The translations under genes were made by a program, and so were the position numbers. A model generated the notes under the pieces. The model searched no databases and was not told the DNA's origin. It was given only the letters and a program-made list of their open reading frames with translations. Of a DNA stretch of 64,000 nt, positions 24,359-33,506 are shown one piece after another (position 1 is the stretch's first letter; the number at the start of each line of letters is the position of its first letter). Source of the stretch: JAFALK01 sp042701975. Its GTDB lineage: Bacteria > Pseudomonadota > Gammaproteobacteria > Burkholderiales > Burkholderiaceae_C. The stretch spans positions 4,216,001-4,280,000 of the forward strand of contig CP170561.1 of NCBI GenBank assembly GCA_042701975.1, given 5' to 3'.

Positions 24359-26296
24359 ATGATTCGCCGTACGCCCTTCTACTCGCCGTCGCTCGCCCTG
24401 TCGCTTGCCCTGTCGCTCGCCCCGGCCCTTGCTTTCAGCGCCGCCCAGGCCGCCCCGGTCCAGATTCGACTGCTCGAGACGACCGACATCCACATGAACC
24501 TGTTGGACTGGGACTACTACCAGGACCGGCCCACGCCCGAGTTTGGACTGGCGCGCACCGCCACGCTGATCGCCCAGGCGCGCGGCGAGCAGCCCAACAC
24601 CCTGCTGTTCGACAATGGCGATCTGCTGCAGGGTACGCCGCTGGGCGACCACGTGGCGCGCATCGAGCCTCTCAAGAAGGGCGAAGTGCATCCGGCGATC
24701 CGCGTGCTCAACGCCCTGCATTACGACGCCGCCAACATCGGCAACCACGACTTCAACTATGGCCTGCCGCTGCTGCGCCAGGCGATCGCGGGCGCGCGCT
24801 TCCCTTACGTGAACGCCAATGCGATGCAGGCCGAGCAACCCACGCGTCACGCCTTCACGCCCAGCATCGTGCTCGCGCGCAGCTTCAAGGATGAAACCGG
24901 CAAGGTGCAGAAGCTGCACATCGGCGTGATCGGACTGGTGCCGCCGCAGATCATGCAGTGGGATCACGCCAACCTGAAGGGCAAGCTGGTCGCGACCGAC
25001 ATGGTCGAGGCCGCGCGCCGTGAGGCCGCCCGCCTGCGTTCACGCGTGGATCTGCTGGTCGTCATCGCGCACACGGGCCTTGACCGTGACGCGGATCTGC
25101 CGCCAGGCAGCGAATACATGGCCGCTCAGCTGGCCACGATCCCCGGTGTGGATGCGCTGTTGCTGGGTCATCAGCATGCCGAGTTCCCCGGGCCACAGTT
25201 CGTCGACTATCCGAACGCCGATGCCGTCAACGGTCGCCTGCACGGCGTGCCTGCCGTCATGCCGGGCCACTGGGGCAGCCATCTGGGCCAGATTGACCTG
25301 CGACTAGATCGCGTGAAGGGCAAATGGCAGGTGCTGGAGGCGAAGTCCAGCCTGCGCCCGATCTTCGACGCCACGAAGCGTGAACCGCTCGTGAAGTCCG
25401 ATCCGCTCGTGGGCAAGCTCATCGCGCACGAGCACGAAGGCACGCTCAAGGACATGCGCAGCCAGGTGGCCGAGACGGCGACGCCAATCTTCAGCCACTT
25501 CGCGATGGTGGGCGACGATCCTTCGGTGCAGATCGTGTCCGACGCGCAGGCCGCGTATGCGCGCGAGCTGCTCAAGGGCACGCCGGAAACCGCGCTGCCG
25601 CTGCTGTCTGCTGCCGCACCGTTCAAGGCCGGCGGCCGCCAGGGTTCGGCCAACTACACGGAGATCGCCGCAGGCCCGCTGCTCGCCAAGAACGTGGCCG
25701 ATCTCTATGTCTATCCGAACACGATCCAGATCGTGAAGCTCACCGGTGCCGAGGTGCGCGAGTGGCTGGAGATGAGCGCCTCCGCCCTGCGCCGCATCGA
25801 TCCCGTCGGCCCGGCCGAGCAGGACCTGATCGAGCCGAACGCGCGCTCGTACAACTTCGACACCATCGACGGCGTCACGTACGAGATCGACGTGACCCAG
25901 GCATCGCGCTACGACATCGACGGTAAGCTCGTGCGCCCCGAGTCGCACCGCATCACGGGCCTGAGCTACCGGGGCAACGCGATCGACGAAGCGGCCCCCT
26001 TCCTCGTGGTGACGAACAACTACCGTGCCAACGGTGGCGGGCATTTCCCGGGCCTTGATGCTTCGCGCATCGTCAATGCCACGCCGATGGAAACCCGGCA
26101 AGCCCTGGCCGACTATCTGGCCCGCATGGGCAAGGTCGACGCGCGCGCCGACGGCAACTGGCGCATCAAGCCGGTGCCGGGCATCAAGCTGCGTTTCGTT
26201 TCTGCTGCCAGTGCGGAGCGCTACCTGCCGCTGGTCCCGCGCATCAAGCTGGTTCGAAAACAAGAAGCGGGCTGGGCACTGTACGAGCTGGAGTGA
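24359..26296 (+). CDS. cpdB: Periplasmic 2',3'-cyclic-nucleotide 2'-phosphodiesterase/3'-nucleotidase
   Basis: A 645-residue bifunctional metallophosphatase that salvages extracellular nucleotides. After a signal peptide (ending FSAAQAA) the metal motifs are TTDIHMNLLDWDYY, DNGDLLQGTPLGD, NIGNHDFNYG, AHTGLDRD and LLLGHQHAEFPG. The C-terminal substrate domain ends with the conserved TNNYRANGGGHFPG. Its 3' end overlaps dusC tail-to-tail by 53 bp. Confidence 0.95.
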   Translation: MIRRTPFYSPSLALSLALSLAPALAFSAAQAAPVQIRLLETTDIHMNLLDWDYYQDRPTPEFGLARTATLIAQARGEQPNTLLFDNGDLLQGTPLGDHVARIEPLKKGEVHPAIRVLNALHYDAANIGNHDFNYGLPLLRQAIAGARFPYVNANAMQAEQPTRHAFTPSIVLARSFKDETGKVQKLHIGVIGLVPPQIMQWDHANLKGKLVATDMVEAARREAARLRSRVDLLVVIAHTGLDRDADLPPGSEYMAAQLATIPGVDALLLGHQHAEFPGPQFVDYPNADAVNGRLHGVPAVMPGHWGSHLGQIDLRLDRVKGKWQVLEAKSSLRPIFDATKREPLVKSDPLVGKLIAHEHEGTLKDMRSQVAETATPIFSHFAMVGDDPSVQIVSDAQAAYARELLKGTPETALPLLSAAAPFKAGGRQGSANYTEIAAGPLLAKNVADLYVYPNTIQIVKLTGAEVREWLEMSASALRRIDPVGPAEQDLIEPNARSYNFDTIDGVTYEIDVTQASRYDIDGKLVRPESHRITGLSYRGNAIDEAAPFLVVTNNYRANGGGHFPGLDASRIVNATPMETRQALADYLARMGKVDARADGNWRIKPVPGIKLRFVSAASAERYLPLVPRIKLVRKQEAGWALYELE

Positions 26297-27233
26297 GGCT
26301 GTCGGCCAGCGGCGCGAACAAGCGCGCCGCCAGTTCGTCGGGCACGTTCACTGTGCGCAGCTCGGCGTAGGCGGCTTCGGCCTCCGGATGGCGGCGGCGC
26401 AGGTAGTGCAGCCACTGCTTGAGCCGGCCGGCCTGGTGCTTGGCCTGCACGTTCAGGCGCACGACGGCGAAGAAGTCACGCATCAGCGGCAGCAGCTCGT
26501 TCCAGCTGACCGATTCGTGGCCGCCGCAGATCGCCAGCGCCAGGCCCGGATCCGCCACCATGCCGCGACCCAGCATCAGGTGTTCGCAGCCCGATTGCGC
26601 CAGCGCGGCGTGCGCATCGGCGACGGTCCAGATCTCGCCATTGGCGACCACAGTGATGCCCACCGCCTCGCGCACGGCCGCGATGCGATCCCAGTACGCG
26701 GGCGGCTTGTAGCCATCGGCCTTGGTGCGAGCATGCACCACCAGCTCCACCGCGCCAGCGCTCTCGATCGCGTGCGCGCAATCGAGCGTGCGCGAGTCGT
26801 CCAGATAGCCCAGCCGCATCTTGGCTGAGACGGGAATGTGAGCTGGCACGGCGCGCCGGACAGCGGCCACGATCTCGTGGATCAGCTCGGGCTCGTCCAG
26901 CAGCACCGCGCCGCCACGATGCCGGTTCACGCATTTGGCCGGGCAGCCGAAGTTCAGATCGATGCCGTCGGGCTGCAGGGCCGCGAGCTTGGCGGCGTTC
27001 TCGGCCATGCAGTTCACGTCCGAACCCAGCAGCTGCGGCCGCACGGGCACGCCCGCCGCCGTGCGACCACCCGTCTTGAGCTCGGGCACGATCCGCGTGA
27101 ACACGCGGTTAGGCATCAGCATGTCGGTGATGCGGATGAACTCGGAGACACAACGATCGACGCCACCGACGCGGGTCAGCGCATCGCGCAGCATGTGGTC
27201 GAGCAGGCCCTCCATGGGCGCGAGAAGAATCAT
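26244..27233 (-). CDS. dusC: tRNA-dihydrouridine synthase, DusC type
   Basis: A 329-residue FMN enzyme reducing a uridine in tRNA (U16 for DusC). The TIM barrel starts LLAPMEGLLDHMLRD; the MEG rather than MAG start and the C-terminal LKQWLHYLRR favour DusC over DusA/B. The catalytic cysteine lies in LNFGCPAKCVNRHRGGAVLL, with SAKMRLGYLDD and the FMN-phosphate GRGMVADPGLA following. Its 3' end overlaps cpdB. Confidence 0.93.
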   Translation of the reverse strand: MILLAPMEGLLDHMLRDALTRVGGVDRCVSEFIRITDMLMPNRVFTRIVPELKTGGRTAAGVPVRPQLLGSDVNCMAENAAKLAALQPDGIDLNFGCPAKCVNRHRGGAVLLDEPELIHEIVAAVRRAVPAHIPVSAKMRLGYLDDSRTLDCAHAIESAGAVELVVHARTKADGYKPPAYWDRIAAVREAVGITVVANGEIWTVADAHAALAQSGCEHLMLGRGMVADPGLALAICGGHESVSWNELLPLMRDFFAVVRLNVQAKHQAGRLKQWLHYLRRRHPEAEAAYAELRTVNVPDELAARLFAPLADSLTPARTVPSPLLVFEPA

Positions 27234-27261
27234 GGGGCCGATTGTCCCGCATGCGCTTTAA

Positions 27262-27280
27262 GCGCCCATTTCACGGGCGC
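27262..27280 (-). terminator. Hairpin downstream of the serine hydrolase gene
   Basis: GCGCCC (27262-27267) pairs with GGGCGC (27275-27280) over a 7-nt loop, just after the minus-strand stop at 27287. No U-run follows, so this is a weak terminator. Confidence 0.4.
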
Positions 27281-27286
27281 ATGAGG

Positions 27287-28672
27287 CTACTGCCGCGGCC
27301 AGACCTCGCCCGCGCCCTCCCCGTTCGCGATCATCCGCAGGCCCGTGACCTTGCCGCCGGTGTCGCGTTCGACCAGCATCTCGCTGAGCGAATTGGGAAC
27401 GCCGAAACGCCCCGCGCCCAGCGGCACCAGGACCACCGGGTCGCTCTTGCCCGCCTTGCTCGTGAGCGCGCCTGCCTCGTTGACGCGCAGCTCCAGGATG
27501 CGCTTGTCCGGCCCGCCGTACTTGCCCTCCGCCGCCTTCAGCTCCTCGGCCGGGACGGCCACCGGTGTGCGCTCGGCATAGGGCTCGCCGATGGCAAAGG
27601 CCGCCAGCTTGCGAGCCATCATGCCGACGTTGGGGCCGCTGGAATCGCTGTTGCGCAGGATGGCCACGGTGACGCGATCCTTGGGCACGTAGTCCAACAT
27701 GCTGACAAAACCGTGGATGCCGCCGCCGTGCGAATACATGGTCTGGCCACGCAGCGTCGTCGCCTCGATGCCGAAGCCATAACCGCGTGCCTTGGCGGCG
27801 CCTTCGGGCGTGATCATGCGTTGGTAGCTGGCGTTGGACAACAGCTTGCCGCCGTGCAGGGCCTGGTTCCAGTGCCACAGCGCTTCCACGTTGCCGATCA
27901 GCGCACCGGCCGCGTGCGGCTGCGTCATGCTGAGCAAGGCGGCGGGCGCGGTCTCTTTCTTGTCGTTCAGCGTGTAGCCGCGCACCATGCCCTTGAACAG
28001 CTGGTCCGGGTCTTCGTAGCGCACGTCGACAAGCTGTGCCGGCTTGAGCAGCGATTCGGTCAGCTGCTGATGCCAGGGCTTGCCGCTGATGGCCTCGATG
28101 ACGGCGCCCACGAGCACATAGCCCGAGTTGTTGTACGCCCAGCTCTGGCCCGGCGCAAAGTCCACCGGTTGGTCCTTGAACTCCTTGATGAGGGCGGCGG
28201 TGTCCAGGTCGCGACGGATCGGGCCATCCATGTAGCCGGGGATGCCGGTGTAGCTCTTGACGCCCGAGGTGTGGTTGAGCAGTTGCTGCAGCGTGATCTG
28301 GCCGCCGTTCGGGAAGTCGGGCAGGAACTTGGACAAGGGATCGTCGAGCTTGGCCTTGCCTTCGTCGACGAGCTTGAGCAGCGTGGCCGCCGCGAACTGC
28401 TTGGTGATGGAGCCGATGCGCATCAGCTGCTCGGGCCGCAGCGCAACGCCCATCTCGATGCTGGCCGATCCCCGCGCCGTCTCGACCAGCAGCTGATCGC
28501 CCCGCGCCACCAGCAGCGTCACGCCAGGCCCGTCGCGGCCGAGCTTGGCTTCGTCCAGCAGCTTCTCTGCGTAGGCGGCCATCTGGGCCGGCGTGGGTGG
28601 CGTGCCGGCGTAGACGCCGGTCGTCGTCATCAGGGCCAGCAGCGGCAGCAAGGCCAGGCGTTTCGAATGCAT
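27287..28672 (-). CDS. Secreted serine hydrolase of the beta-lactamase class C / DD-peptidase fold
   Basis: A 461-residue exported protein. It has the SxxK motif as SITKQ, the YxN motif as YNNSG, and HGGGIHG in place of the KTG box, as in esterase or peptidase relatives of class C enzymes. A C-terminal domain of about 120 residues resembles the extra domain of such hydrolases. Substrate unknown; true antibiotic hydrolysis is not implied. I chose the second of two tandem ATGs (28672), which is better spaced from GGAG; the first is at 28675. Confidence 0.88.
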   Translation of the reverse strand: MHSKRLALLPLLALMTTTGVYAGTPPTPAQMAAYAEKLLDEAKLGRDGPGVTLLVARGDQLLVETARGSASIEMGVALRPEQLMRIGSITKQFAAATLLKLVDEGKAKLDDPLSKFLPDFPNGGQITLQQLLNHTSGVKSYTGIPGYMDGPIRRDLDTAALIKEFKDQPVDFAPGQSWAYNNSGYVLVGAVIEAISGKPWHQQLTESLLKPAQLVDVRYEDPDQLFKGMVRGYTLNDKKETAPAALLSMTQPHAAGALIGNVEALWHWNQALHGGKLLSNASYQRMITPEGAAKARGYGFGIEATTLRGQTMYSHGGGIHGFVSMLDYVPKDRVTVAILRNSDSSGPNVGMMARKLAAFAIGEPYAERTPVAVPAEELKAAEGKYGGPDKRILELRVNEAGALTSKAGKSDPVVLVPLGAGRFGVPNSLSEMLVERDTGGKVTGLRMIANGEGAGEVWPRQ

Positions 28673-28886
28673 CATTTCTCCAGTGCTTGAGTGGTCCAAG
28701 GCAGGTAGCCTCGCCTTGAAGCGCGCTGTCGACAAACCTGATGCGACGGAGCGCACACAACGTGGGATGGACTGCTGATTCACAGCATCTGTGGACAACT
28801 CAGTGGACGGCCTGGGCAGGGCGAGCCTAAGTGCTTGATTCGGCGGAGCCTGGGTTGGCCTGCTCAAAGATGAGGCAGCGGCGGGT

Positions 28887-30920
28887 TCATATCCGGGTAT
28901 CACCGAACAGCGAGGCGCGAAAAGCCCGTTCTTCCTCGGCGGAAGAGCCCACCGCCCAGAGCTGGATCGCCTGCGCGGACATCGGCCGCGAGAACAGATA
29001 ACCCTGCAGTTCATCGCACCCCATCTCGGTCAGGATGGCCTGCTGCTCCGGCCGTTCCACGCCTTCGGCCACGACGCGCAGCGAGAGCGCGTGGGCGAGC
29101 TTGATCACGGCATCGACCACCGAGCGTGCGTCCTGGCTGTGTTCGATGTCGGTGACGAAAGCACGATCGATCTTCAGCTCGGCCGCGGGCAGTTGGCGCA
29201 GGTAGGACAGGCTCGAATAACCGGTGCCGAAGTCGTCGATGGACAGGTGCACGCCCAGTTCACCCAGCCGCTGGAAGGTGGTCTGCGTGGCTTCGGTGTT
29301 TTCCATCGCCACGGATTCGGTGATCTCGCAGGTCAGCAGCGAGGGATGCACGCGGTACTGCGTCAGTGCTGCCGCAACGCGCTCCACAATGTCATCCTCT
29401 CGCATCTGCTGCGCCGAGAGATTGATGGCCACGCGCATGCGCAGGCCGGCATCGCGCCAGACGCGCGCCTGGCGGCAGGCGTCCTCGATCACCCAGTTGC
29501 CCAGCTCGCGCATGAAGCCGTAGCGCTCCGCCACCGGAATGAAGAGCGTGGGCGAGAGCAGGCCGCGCGTCGGGTGCCGCCAGCGCAGCAGCGCCTCGGC
29601 TGCCGTGATCTGGGCGGAGACCGCGTCGATCTTCGGCTGGAAGAAAAGTTCGAGTTCACCGCGCTCGATCGCGTGGCGCAGATCGCGCAGCAGGTCCATC
29701 TGCTCACGCGCATCGCCGTCCATGCCCTGCAGGTAGAAGCAGTGGCAGCCGCCGCCCAGTCGCACGGCGGCGTTCTTGGCGGCTTCGGCGCAGGCGAGCA
29801 TGCGGGTATTGCCGCCGTCGTCGGGATAACGCGATATGCCGACGGAGAACGACAGCGAGACCTCGCGCCCCTCGATCACGTAGGGCTGCGAGAGATCCGC
29901 CAACAGCGCCAGGACCTGTTGTCCGATCTCATCGTCGGTGCCCACATCGGGCAGGACCACGCCGAACTCGTCGCCGCTCACGCGCCCGGCCACGCCGCGC
30001 TGCCCCACTCGTGCGCGCAGACGCGAGGCAGCCTGCGCCAGCAGCTTTGCGCCAAAGTCGTGGCCAAAGCTGCTGTTGATCGGATTGAACCCGTCGGGCT
30101 CGAGGATGAGCACGGCCATGCGCGAGCTGGCCGCATCGCAGTCCGAAGCCGCGGCGGCCAGTTGCTGCTCCAGCGCGATGCGGGTCGAAAGGCCCGTGTG
30201 CTTGTCGACGGCGAGCTGCTGCTCCTCGTTCTCGATCATGGCCTGCAGCGCATTGACCGGGGCGCGGCGCAGATGCAGCACCAGCGCGCTGTTGATCGCC
30301 ATGGCCAGCAGCAAGGCCGGGCTGGCGGCCGTGAGATCGTTCAACTGCAGCAGATCGGGCCGCAGCGCGAGCACGAGTGCAGAAGGCACCAAGGCGGTGG
30401 CAGCGGCCAGAGCCACGCGCTGCAGGTTCGCCTTGACGCCCCGCCCCATCGGCAGCCACAAGAGCATGAGGCCCGCCCACAAGGCGAAGCTGCCCGCCAT
30501 CAACGGCACCAGGTCCTCCACATGGCCCCAGCACATCAGCAGCAGCGTCCAGCCACAACTCAGCAGGCTGCCCACCAGCATGCCCAGCATCGGGCCCTGT
30601 TCGCGTCCGCTGCGCAGCATGCGGCCGAACTGCAGCGTGAGAAAGGCCGCGCCCACGGCAATCAGCCAGCCGAAGACGGAGGCCAGCGGCGCCATCGCGC
30701 TGAGCATCTCGTCGGCCGAACTGCGCGCCAGCAACGAGGCCAGCGGCCACCACAGGCCCGTGCCGGCCGCTGCCGCTGCCGCCAGCCGGGCGCTGCCGCT
30801 GGGACGCGCACGCTGCGCATCGAACAGTTGCGCACCCAAGGCCAGCAGGCCCGCACCCAGCAACACGGCCAGGCCCGCGGACCAGAGATTGACTGCCAGC
30901 AAGCGTTCTGAGACCTGCAC
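28887..30920 (-). CDS. Membrane-bound GGDEF-EAL cyclic-di-GMP protein
   Basis: A 677-residue protein. The first ~220 residues hold about seven hydrophobic segments, followed by a GGDEF domain (signature SGDEF near residue 316) and an EAL domain (EALLRW near 441). The EAL residues look intact: EALLRW, the DDFGTGYSS loop and AEGVE. The GGDEF domain has Ser in the first Gly position, so phosphodiesterase activity seems safer than cyclase activity. The start is GTG at 30920 with GGGAG six bases upstream. Confidence 0.93.
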   Translation of the reverse strand: MQVSERLLAVNLWSAGLAVLLGAGLLALGAQLFDAQRARPSGSARLAAAAAAGTGLWWPLASLLARSSADEMLSAMAPLASVFGWLIAVGAAFLTLQFGRMLRSGREQGPMLGMLVGSLLSCGWTLLLMCWGHVEDLVPLMAGSFALWAGLMLLWLPMGRGVKANLQRVALAAATALVPSALVLALRPDLLQLNDLTAASPALLLAMAINSALVLHLRRAPVNALQAMIENEEQQLAVDKHTGLSTRIALEQQLAAAASDCDAASSRMAVLILEPDGFNPINSSFGHDFGAKLLAQAASRLRARVGQRGVAGRVSGDEFGVVLPDVGTDDEIGQQVLALLADLSQPYVIEGREVSLSFSVGISRYPDDGGNTRMLACAEAAKNAAVRLGGGCHCFYLQGMDGDAREQMDLLRDLRHAIERGELELFFQPKIDAVSAQITAAEALLRWRHPTRGLLSPTLFIPVAERYGFMRELGNWVIEDACRQARVWRDAGLRMRVAINLSAQQMREDDIVERVAAALTQYRVHPSLLTCEITESVAMENTEATQTTFQRLGELGVHLSIDDFGTGYSSLSYLRQLPAAELKIDRAFVTDIEHSQDARSVVDAVIKLAHALSLRVVAEGVERPEQQAILTEMGCDELQGYLFSRPMSAQAIQLWAVGSSAEEERAFRASLFGDTRI

Positions 30921-31031
30921 TTGGCGCTCCCTTGTCGCGTCGCGAGCCAGCTTGTTCGGCTGTCGCCCGGACGTTCTCGGTGCAGCATAGTCCCACGACT
31001 CTGCGCCGAACTGTGGGGTTAGCCCAGGAAT

Positions 31032-31337
31032 TCAGTCGGAGGCTACAAGTTCACGCAGCGCCGGTGTCAGCCACACCACAAGCGTCACGAGTGCAAGGTT
31101 GGAGACAACACAGACGAGCAGCACCAGACCGAAGCCGCGCTTGCTGCTCTTGTGACGGAGCAGCTTGCGTGCCGCAAGCGCACCGGGCCAGCCGCCCAAC
31201 AGGGCCAGGCCGTGCAGCCGCGCTTCAGAGACTCGCCACAGCCCTCGCCGCGCGGCGCGCTTGTCGAGCGCGTAATGGGCAAACGTGAGGACGCTGAGCA
31301 GGCCATACCAGGCCAGGGCCGCAAGAAGAGGATTCAT
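31032..31337 (-). CDS. DUF1294 small membrane protein
   Basis: A 101-residue protein of the DUF1294 family: two or three hydrophobic segments flank the conserved middle WRVSEARLHGLALLGGWPGAL and HKSSKRGF. In other proteins this domain follows a cold-shock domain; here it stands alone. It lies downstream of the rhlE terminator on the same strand. Function unknown. Confidence 0.85.
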   Translation of the reverse strand: MNPLLAALAWYGLLSVLTFAHYALDKRAARRGLWRVSEARLHGLALLGGWPGALAARKLLRHKSSKRGFGLVLLVCVVSNLALVTLVVWLTPALRELVASD

Positions 31338-31352
31338 TCATTTACGCAAATG

Positions 31353-31376
31353 AAAAAGCCCGCCGAAGCGGGCTTT
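31353..31376 (-). terminator. Rho-independent terminator of the rhlE-type helicase gene
   Basis: AAAGCCCGC (about 31355-31363) pairs with GCGGGCTTT (31368-31376) around a short CGAA loop. Read on the minus strand it ends in a U-rich tract (CTTTTTC). It lies about 40 nt after the helicase stop. Confidence 0.8.
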
Positions 31377-31415
31377 CGGGGTGAGGCACCCTTCAGCTCA
31401 GAGGGCGCCTGCAGT

Positions 31416-33167
31416 TTAGCGACCGAAGCCGCCGCGCGGCGGGCCGTTGCGCTTGCCGCCAAAGCTCGGCTTCGGGCCGCCGAACGAGGGCTTACCACCG
31501 AAGGACGGCTTGTTGCCGTTGCCGGCGAATTGCGGCTTGTCGTTGCGGAAGCTGCCGCCTTCGCGACGGCCTTCGAACGGACGGTCCTGGCGCTGCTCGA
31601 AGTTGCGCTGCTCGCCACGCGGCTGGAATTCACCACGCGGTTGGAACTCGCCACGCGGCTGGAACGGCTTGCGATCACCACCGCCGCGGAACTCACCACG
31701 GGGCTGGAAGTCGCCACGCGGTTGGAAGTCACCGCGCGGCTGGAAGCCTTCGCGCTGCGGACGGTCTTCGCGGACGAAGGGCTTGCCGGCATCGCGATGG
31801 AAGCTGGTCTTGCCGTCGTGCGTGCGCTGCGGACGGTCGCCGTTGTTGTTGTCGAAGCGCTTGCCGCCGTAGCCGCCGCCGCCAAAGTTGCCCTGGGGCT
31901 TGCGGTCGTTCCAACGCGGACGATCGCCGCCAAAGTTGCCGCCACGGTCACCGAAGTTGCCACGCTCGCCTGCCGGACGCGGCGGGAAGATGCGCGGCGT
32001 CTGGCGCTTGGGCTCCAGGCCTTCGATCATCGCCACGGGGATTTCCTGCGTGGTGAATTGCTGGATGCGGCGGATCATCGAGACGTCGTCAGCCACGGCC
32101 AGCGTGACGGCCAGACCTTCGCGACCAGCGCGACCCGTGCGGCCAATGCGGTGCACGTAGTCTTCGGCCTTCATCGGCAGGCCGTAGTTGATGACGTGGG
32201 TGATGGTGGGCACGTCGATGCCGCGGGCGGCAACGTCGGTGGCCACGAGCACGCGCAGATCGCGGCGGCGCAGGCCCATCAGCACGCGGTTGCGCTTGCC
32301 TTGCGGCATGGCGCCGTGCAGCGGGGCCACGGCGTGGCCGATCTCGGCCAGGCGCTCGGCCAGCCAGTCGGCATCGCGCTGGGTGCTGGTGAACACCACG
32401 GCCTGGTCCATCTTCGGATCAGACAGCAGAGACTCCAGCAGCTGGTCCTTGTGGTTGTTGTTGTCAGCCCAGTGCAGGCGCTGGGTGATGTTCTCGTGGG
32501 TGTCGGTGTGCGAGGCCACGTCGATGCGCTGCGGGTCGCGCAGCAGGTTCTGCGCCAGGCGGCCGACGGAGCCGGCGAAGGTGGCGCTGAACATCACGGT
32601 TTGGCGCTCGGCCGGCGTGCAGTTGGCGACGAAGTTGATGTCGTCGATGAAGCCCATGTCGAGCATGCGGTCGGCTTCGTCCAGCACCAGCATTTCGACG
32701 TTCTCGAGCACGCACTTGCCCGAGTTGATGTGGTCGATCAGGCGGCCGGGGGTGGCGATCAGGATGTCCAGCGGGCCGGTCAGCGCGCGGATCTGGAAGT
32801 GGTAGGGCATGCCGCCCAGCACGGTAGCGACCTTCAGGCCCGGGATCTGGGCGCCGTAGGTCTGCGCAGCCTTGGCCACCTGCATGGCCAGTTCGCGGGT
32901 CGGGGCCAGCACGAGCACGCGCGGACCGTAGATCTTGCCCTTTTCACGGCGCTTGTCGTTGTCAGCGCGAGCGGCAAGGACCTTCTCCAGCGCGGGCAGG
33001 ATGAAGGCGGCGGTCTTGCCGGAGCCGGTACGCGAGGAGACCATCAGGTCCTTGCCTTCCATGGCCGCGGGGATAGCCAGGGCTTGTACTTCAGTCGCTT
33101 CCGTATAACCGGAAGTCTTGACAGCTTGCAGGAGGGCGGCGTTCAGGCCGAGATTCTCGAAACTCAT
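31416..33167 (-). CDS. rhlE: DEAD-box RNA helicase, RhlE type, with long RG-rich tail
   Basis: A 583-residue RNA helicase acting in ribosome assembly and RNA turnover. The core (about residues 1-375) starts with the Q-motif SFENLGLNAALLQAV, followed by SRTGSGKTAAF (Walker A), LDEADRMLDMGF (DEAD), FSATF and the HRIGRTGRAG motif VI. The last ~200 residues are low complexity, rich in Arg, Gly, Phe, Asn and Pro, with FQPRGDF/FQPRGEF repeats, expected to bind RNA nonspecifically. Preceded by a ~300-nt leader. Confidence 0.93.
   Translation of the reverse strand: MSFENLGLNAALLQAVKTSGYTEATEVQALAIPAAMEGKDLMVSSRTGSGKTAAFILPALEKVLAARADNDKRREKGKIYGPRVLVLAPTRELAMQVAKAAQTYGAQIPGLKVATVLGGMPYHFQIRALTGPLDILIATPGRLIDHINSGKCVLENVEMLVLDEADRMLDMGFIDDINFVANCTPAERQTVMFSATFAGSVGRLAQNLLRDPQRIDVASHTDTHENITQRLHWADNNNHKDQLLESLLSDPKMDQAVVFTSTQRDADWLAERLAEIGHAVAPLHGAMPQGKRNRVLMGLRRRDLRVLVATDVAARGIDVPTITHVINYGLPMKAEDYVHRIGRTGRAGREGLAVTLAVADDVSMIRRIQQFTTQEIPVAMIEGLEPKRQTPRIFPPRPAGERGNFGDRGGNFGGDRPRWNDRKPQGNFGGGGYGGKRFDNNNGDRPQRTHDGKTSFHRDAGKPFVREDRPQREGFQPRGDFQPRGDFQPRGEFRGGGDRKPFQPRGEFQPRGEFQPRGEQRNFEQRQDRPFEGRREGGSFRNDKPQFAGNGNKPSFGGKPSFGGPKPSFGGKRNGPPRGGFGR
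31621..31749 (-). repeat. 18-bp coding repeats in the helicase tail
   Basis: Two short runs of a degenerate 18-bp unit encoding FQPRG(D/E) occur, roughly 31621-31665 and 31691-31749, separated by GGGDRKP-coding sequence. The units differ at a few positions. Such repeats change copy number by slippage or recombination. Confidence 0.7.
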
Positions 33168-33473
33168 ATGCTTCTTTCAAGCAAGACCCCGCCCTGCCCT
33201 GGTCTTGCCAAGGCACGATGAGGCATCTGCCGCGCTGCATGAAAAAGTGCAGAGAAAAGCGGCAAACAGGTCAGGTCGCTGGGAGAAATGCTCGCGTCGT
33301 ACAGCAGGATCTAAGCCTGTGCGGCGCCGGTGGAACAGTCAAAGCGACGGCATCGCCGCCGACCGATCCACGAGGGTGTCGAAGGAGCGCATGCGTTGAT
33401 GCATGAACTGGGAAATCTTCGACGAGGTCAGAGGTGACGAACGAATTGCCTGCTACTTCCAGGCAAGAACGCT
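33168..33473 (-). promoter_or_regulatory. Long 5' leader of the helicase mRNA
   Basis: From the predicted start of transcription (about 33467) to the ATG at 33167 there are about 300 nt without a convincing gene. Near its end GCAAGACC (33181-33188) and GGTCTTGC (33201-33208) form a perfect 8-bp stem that closes 13 nt before the start codon, beside the GAAAGAAG ribosome site. No known riboswitch class is recognised. Confidence 0.6.
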
Positions 33474-33503
33474 ATTCTAGACGATTAGGGTTTTCCTGGT
33501 CAA
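33474..33503 (-). promoter_or_regulatory. Sigma-70 promoter of the helicase gene
   Basis: On the minus strand TTGACC (33503-33498), 18 bp, TAGAAT (33479-33474). It lies right at the end of the pabB gene, whose stop is at 33507. Confidence 0.75.
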
Positions 33504-33506
33504 GCC

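Noticed and set aside
29091..30911. A long frame opposite the GGDEF-EAL gene
   Set aside because: His/Arg/Gln-rich translation typical of antisense frames in GC-rich genes.
31152..33221. A 689-codon frame antisense to the helicase
   Set aside because: Its composition (runs of Ala, Val, Thr, Leu, Arg) follows the repeats of the helicase on the other strand; no domain or ribosome site.
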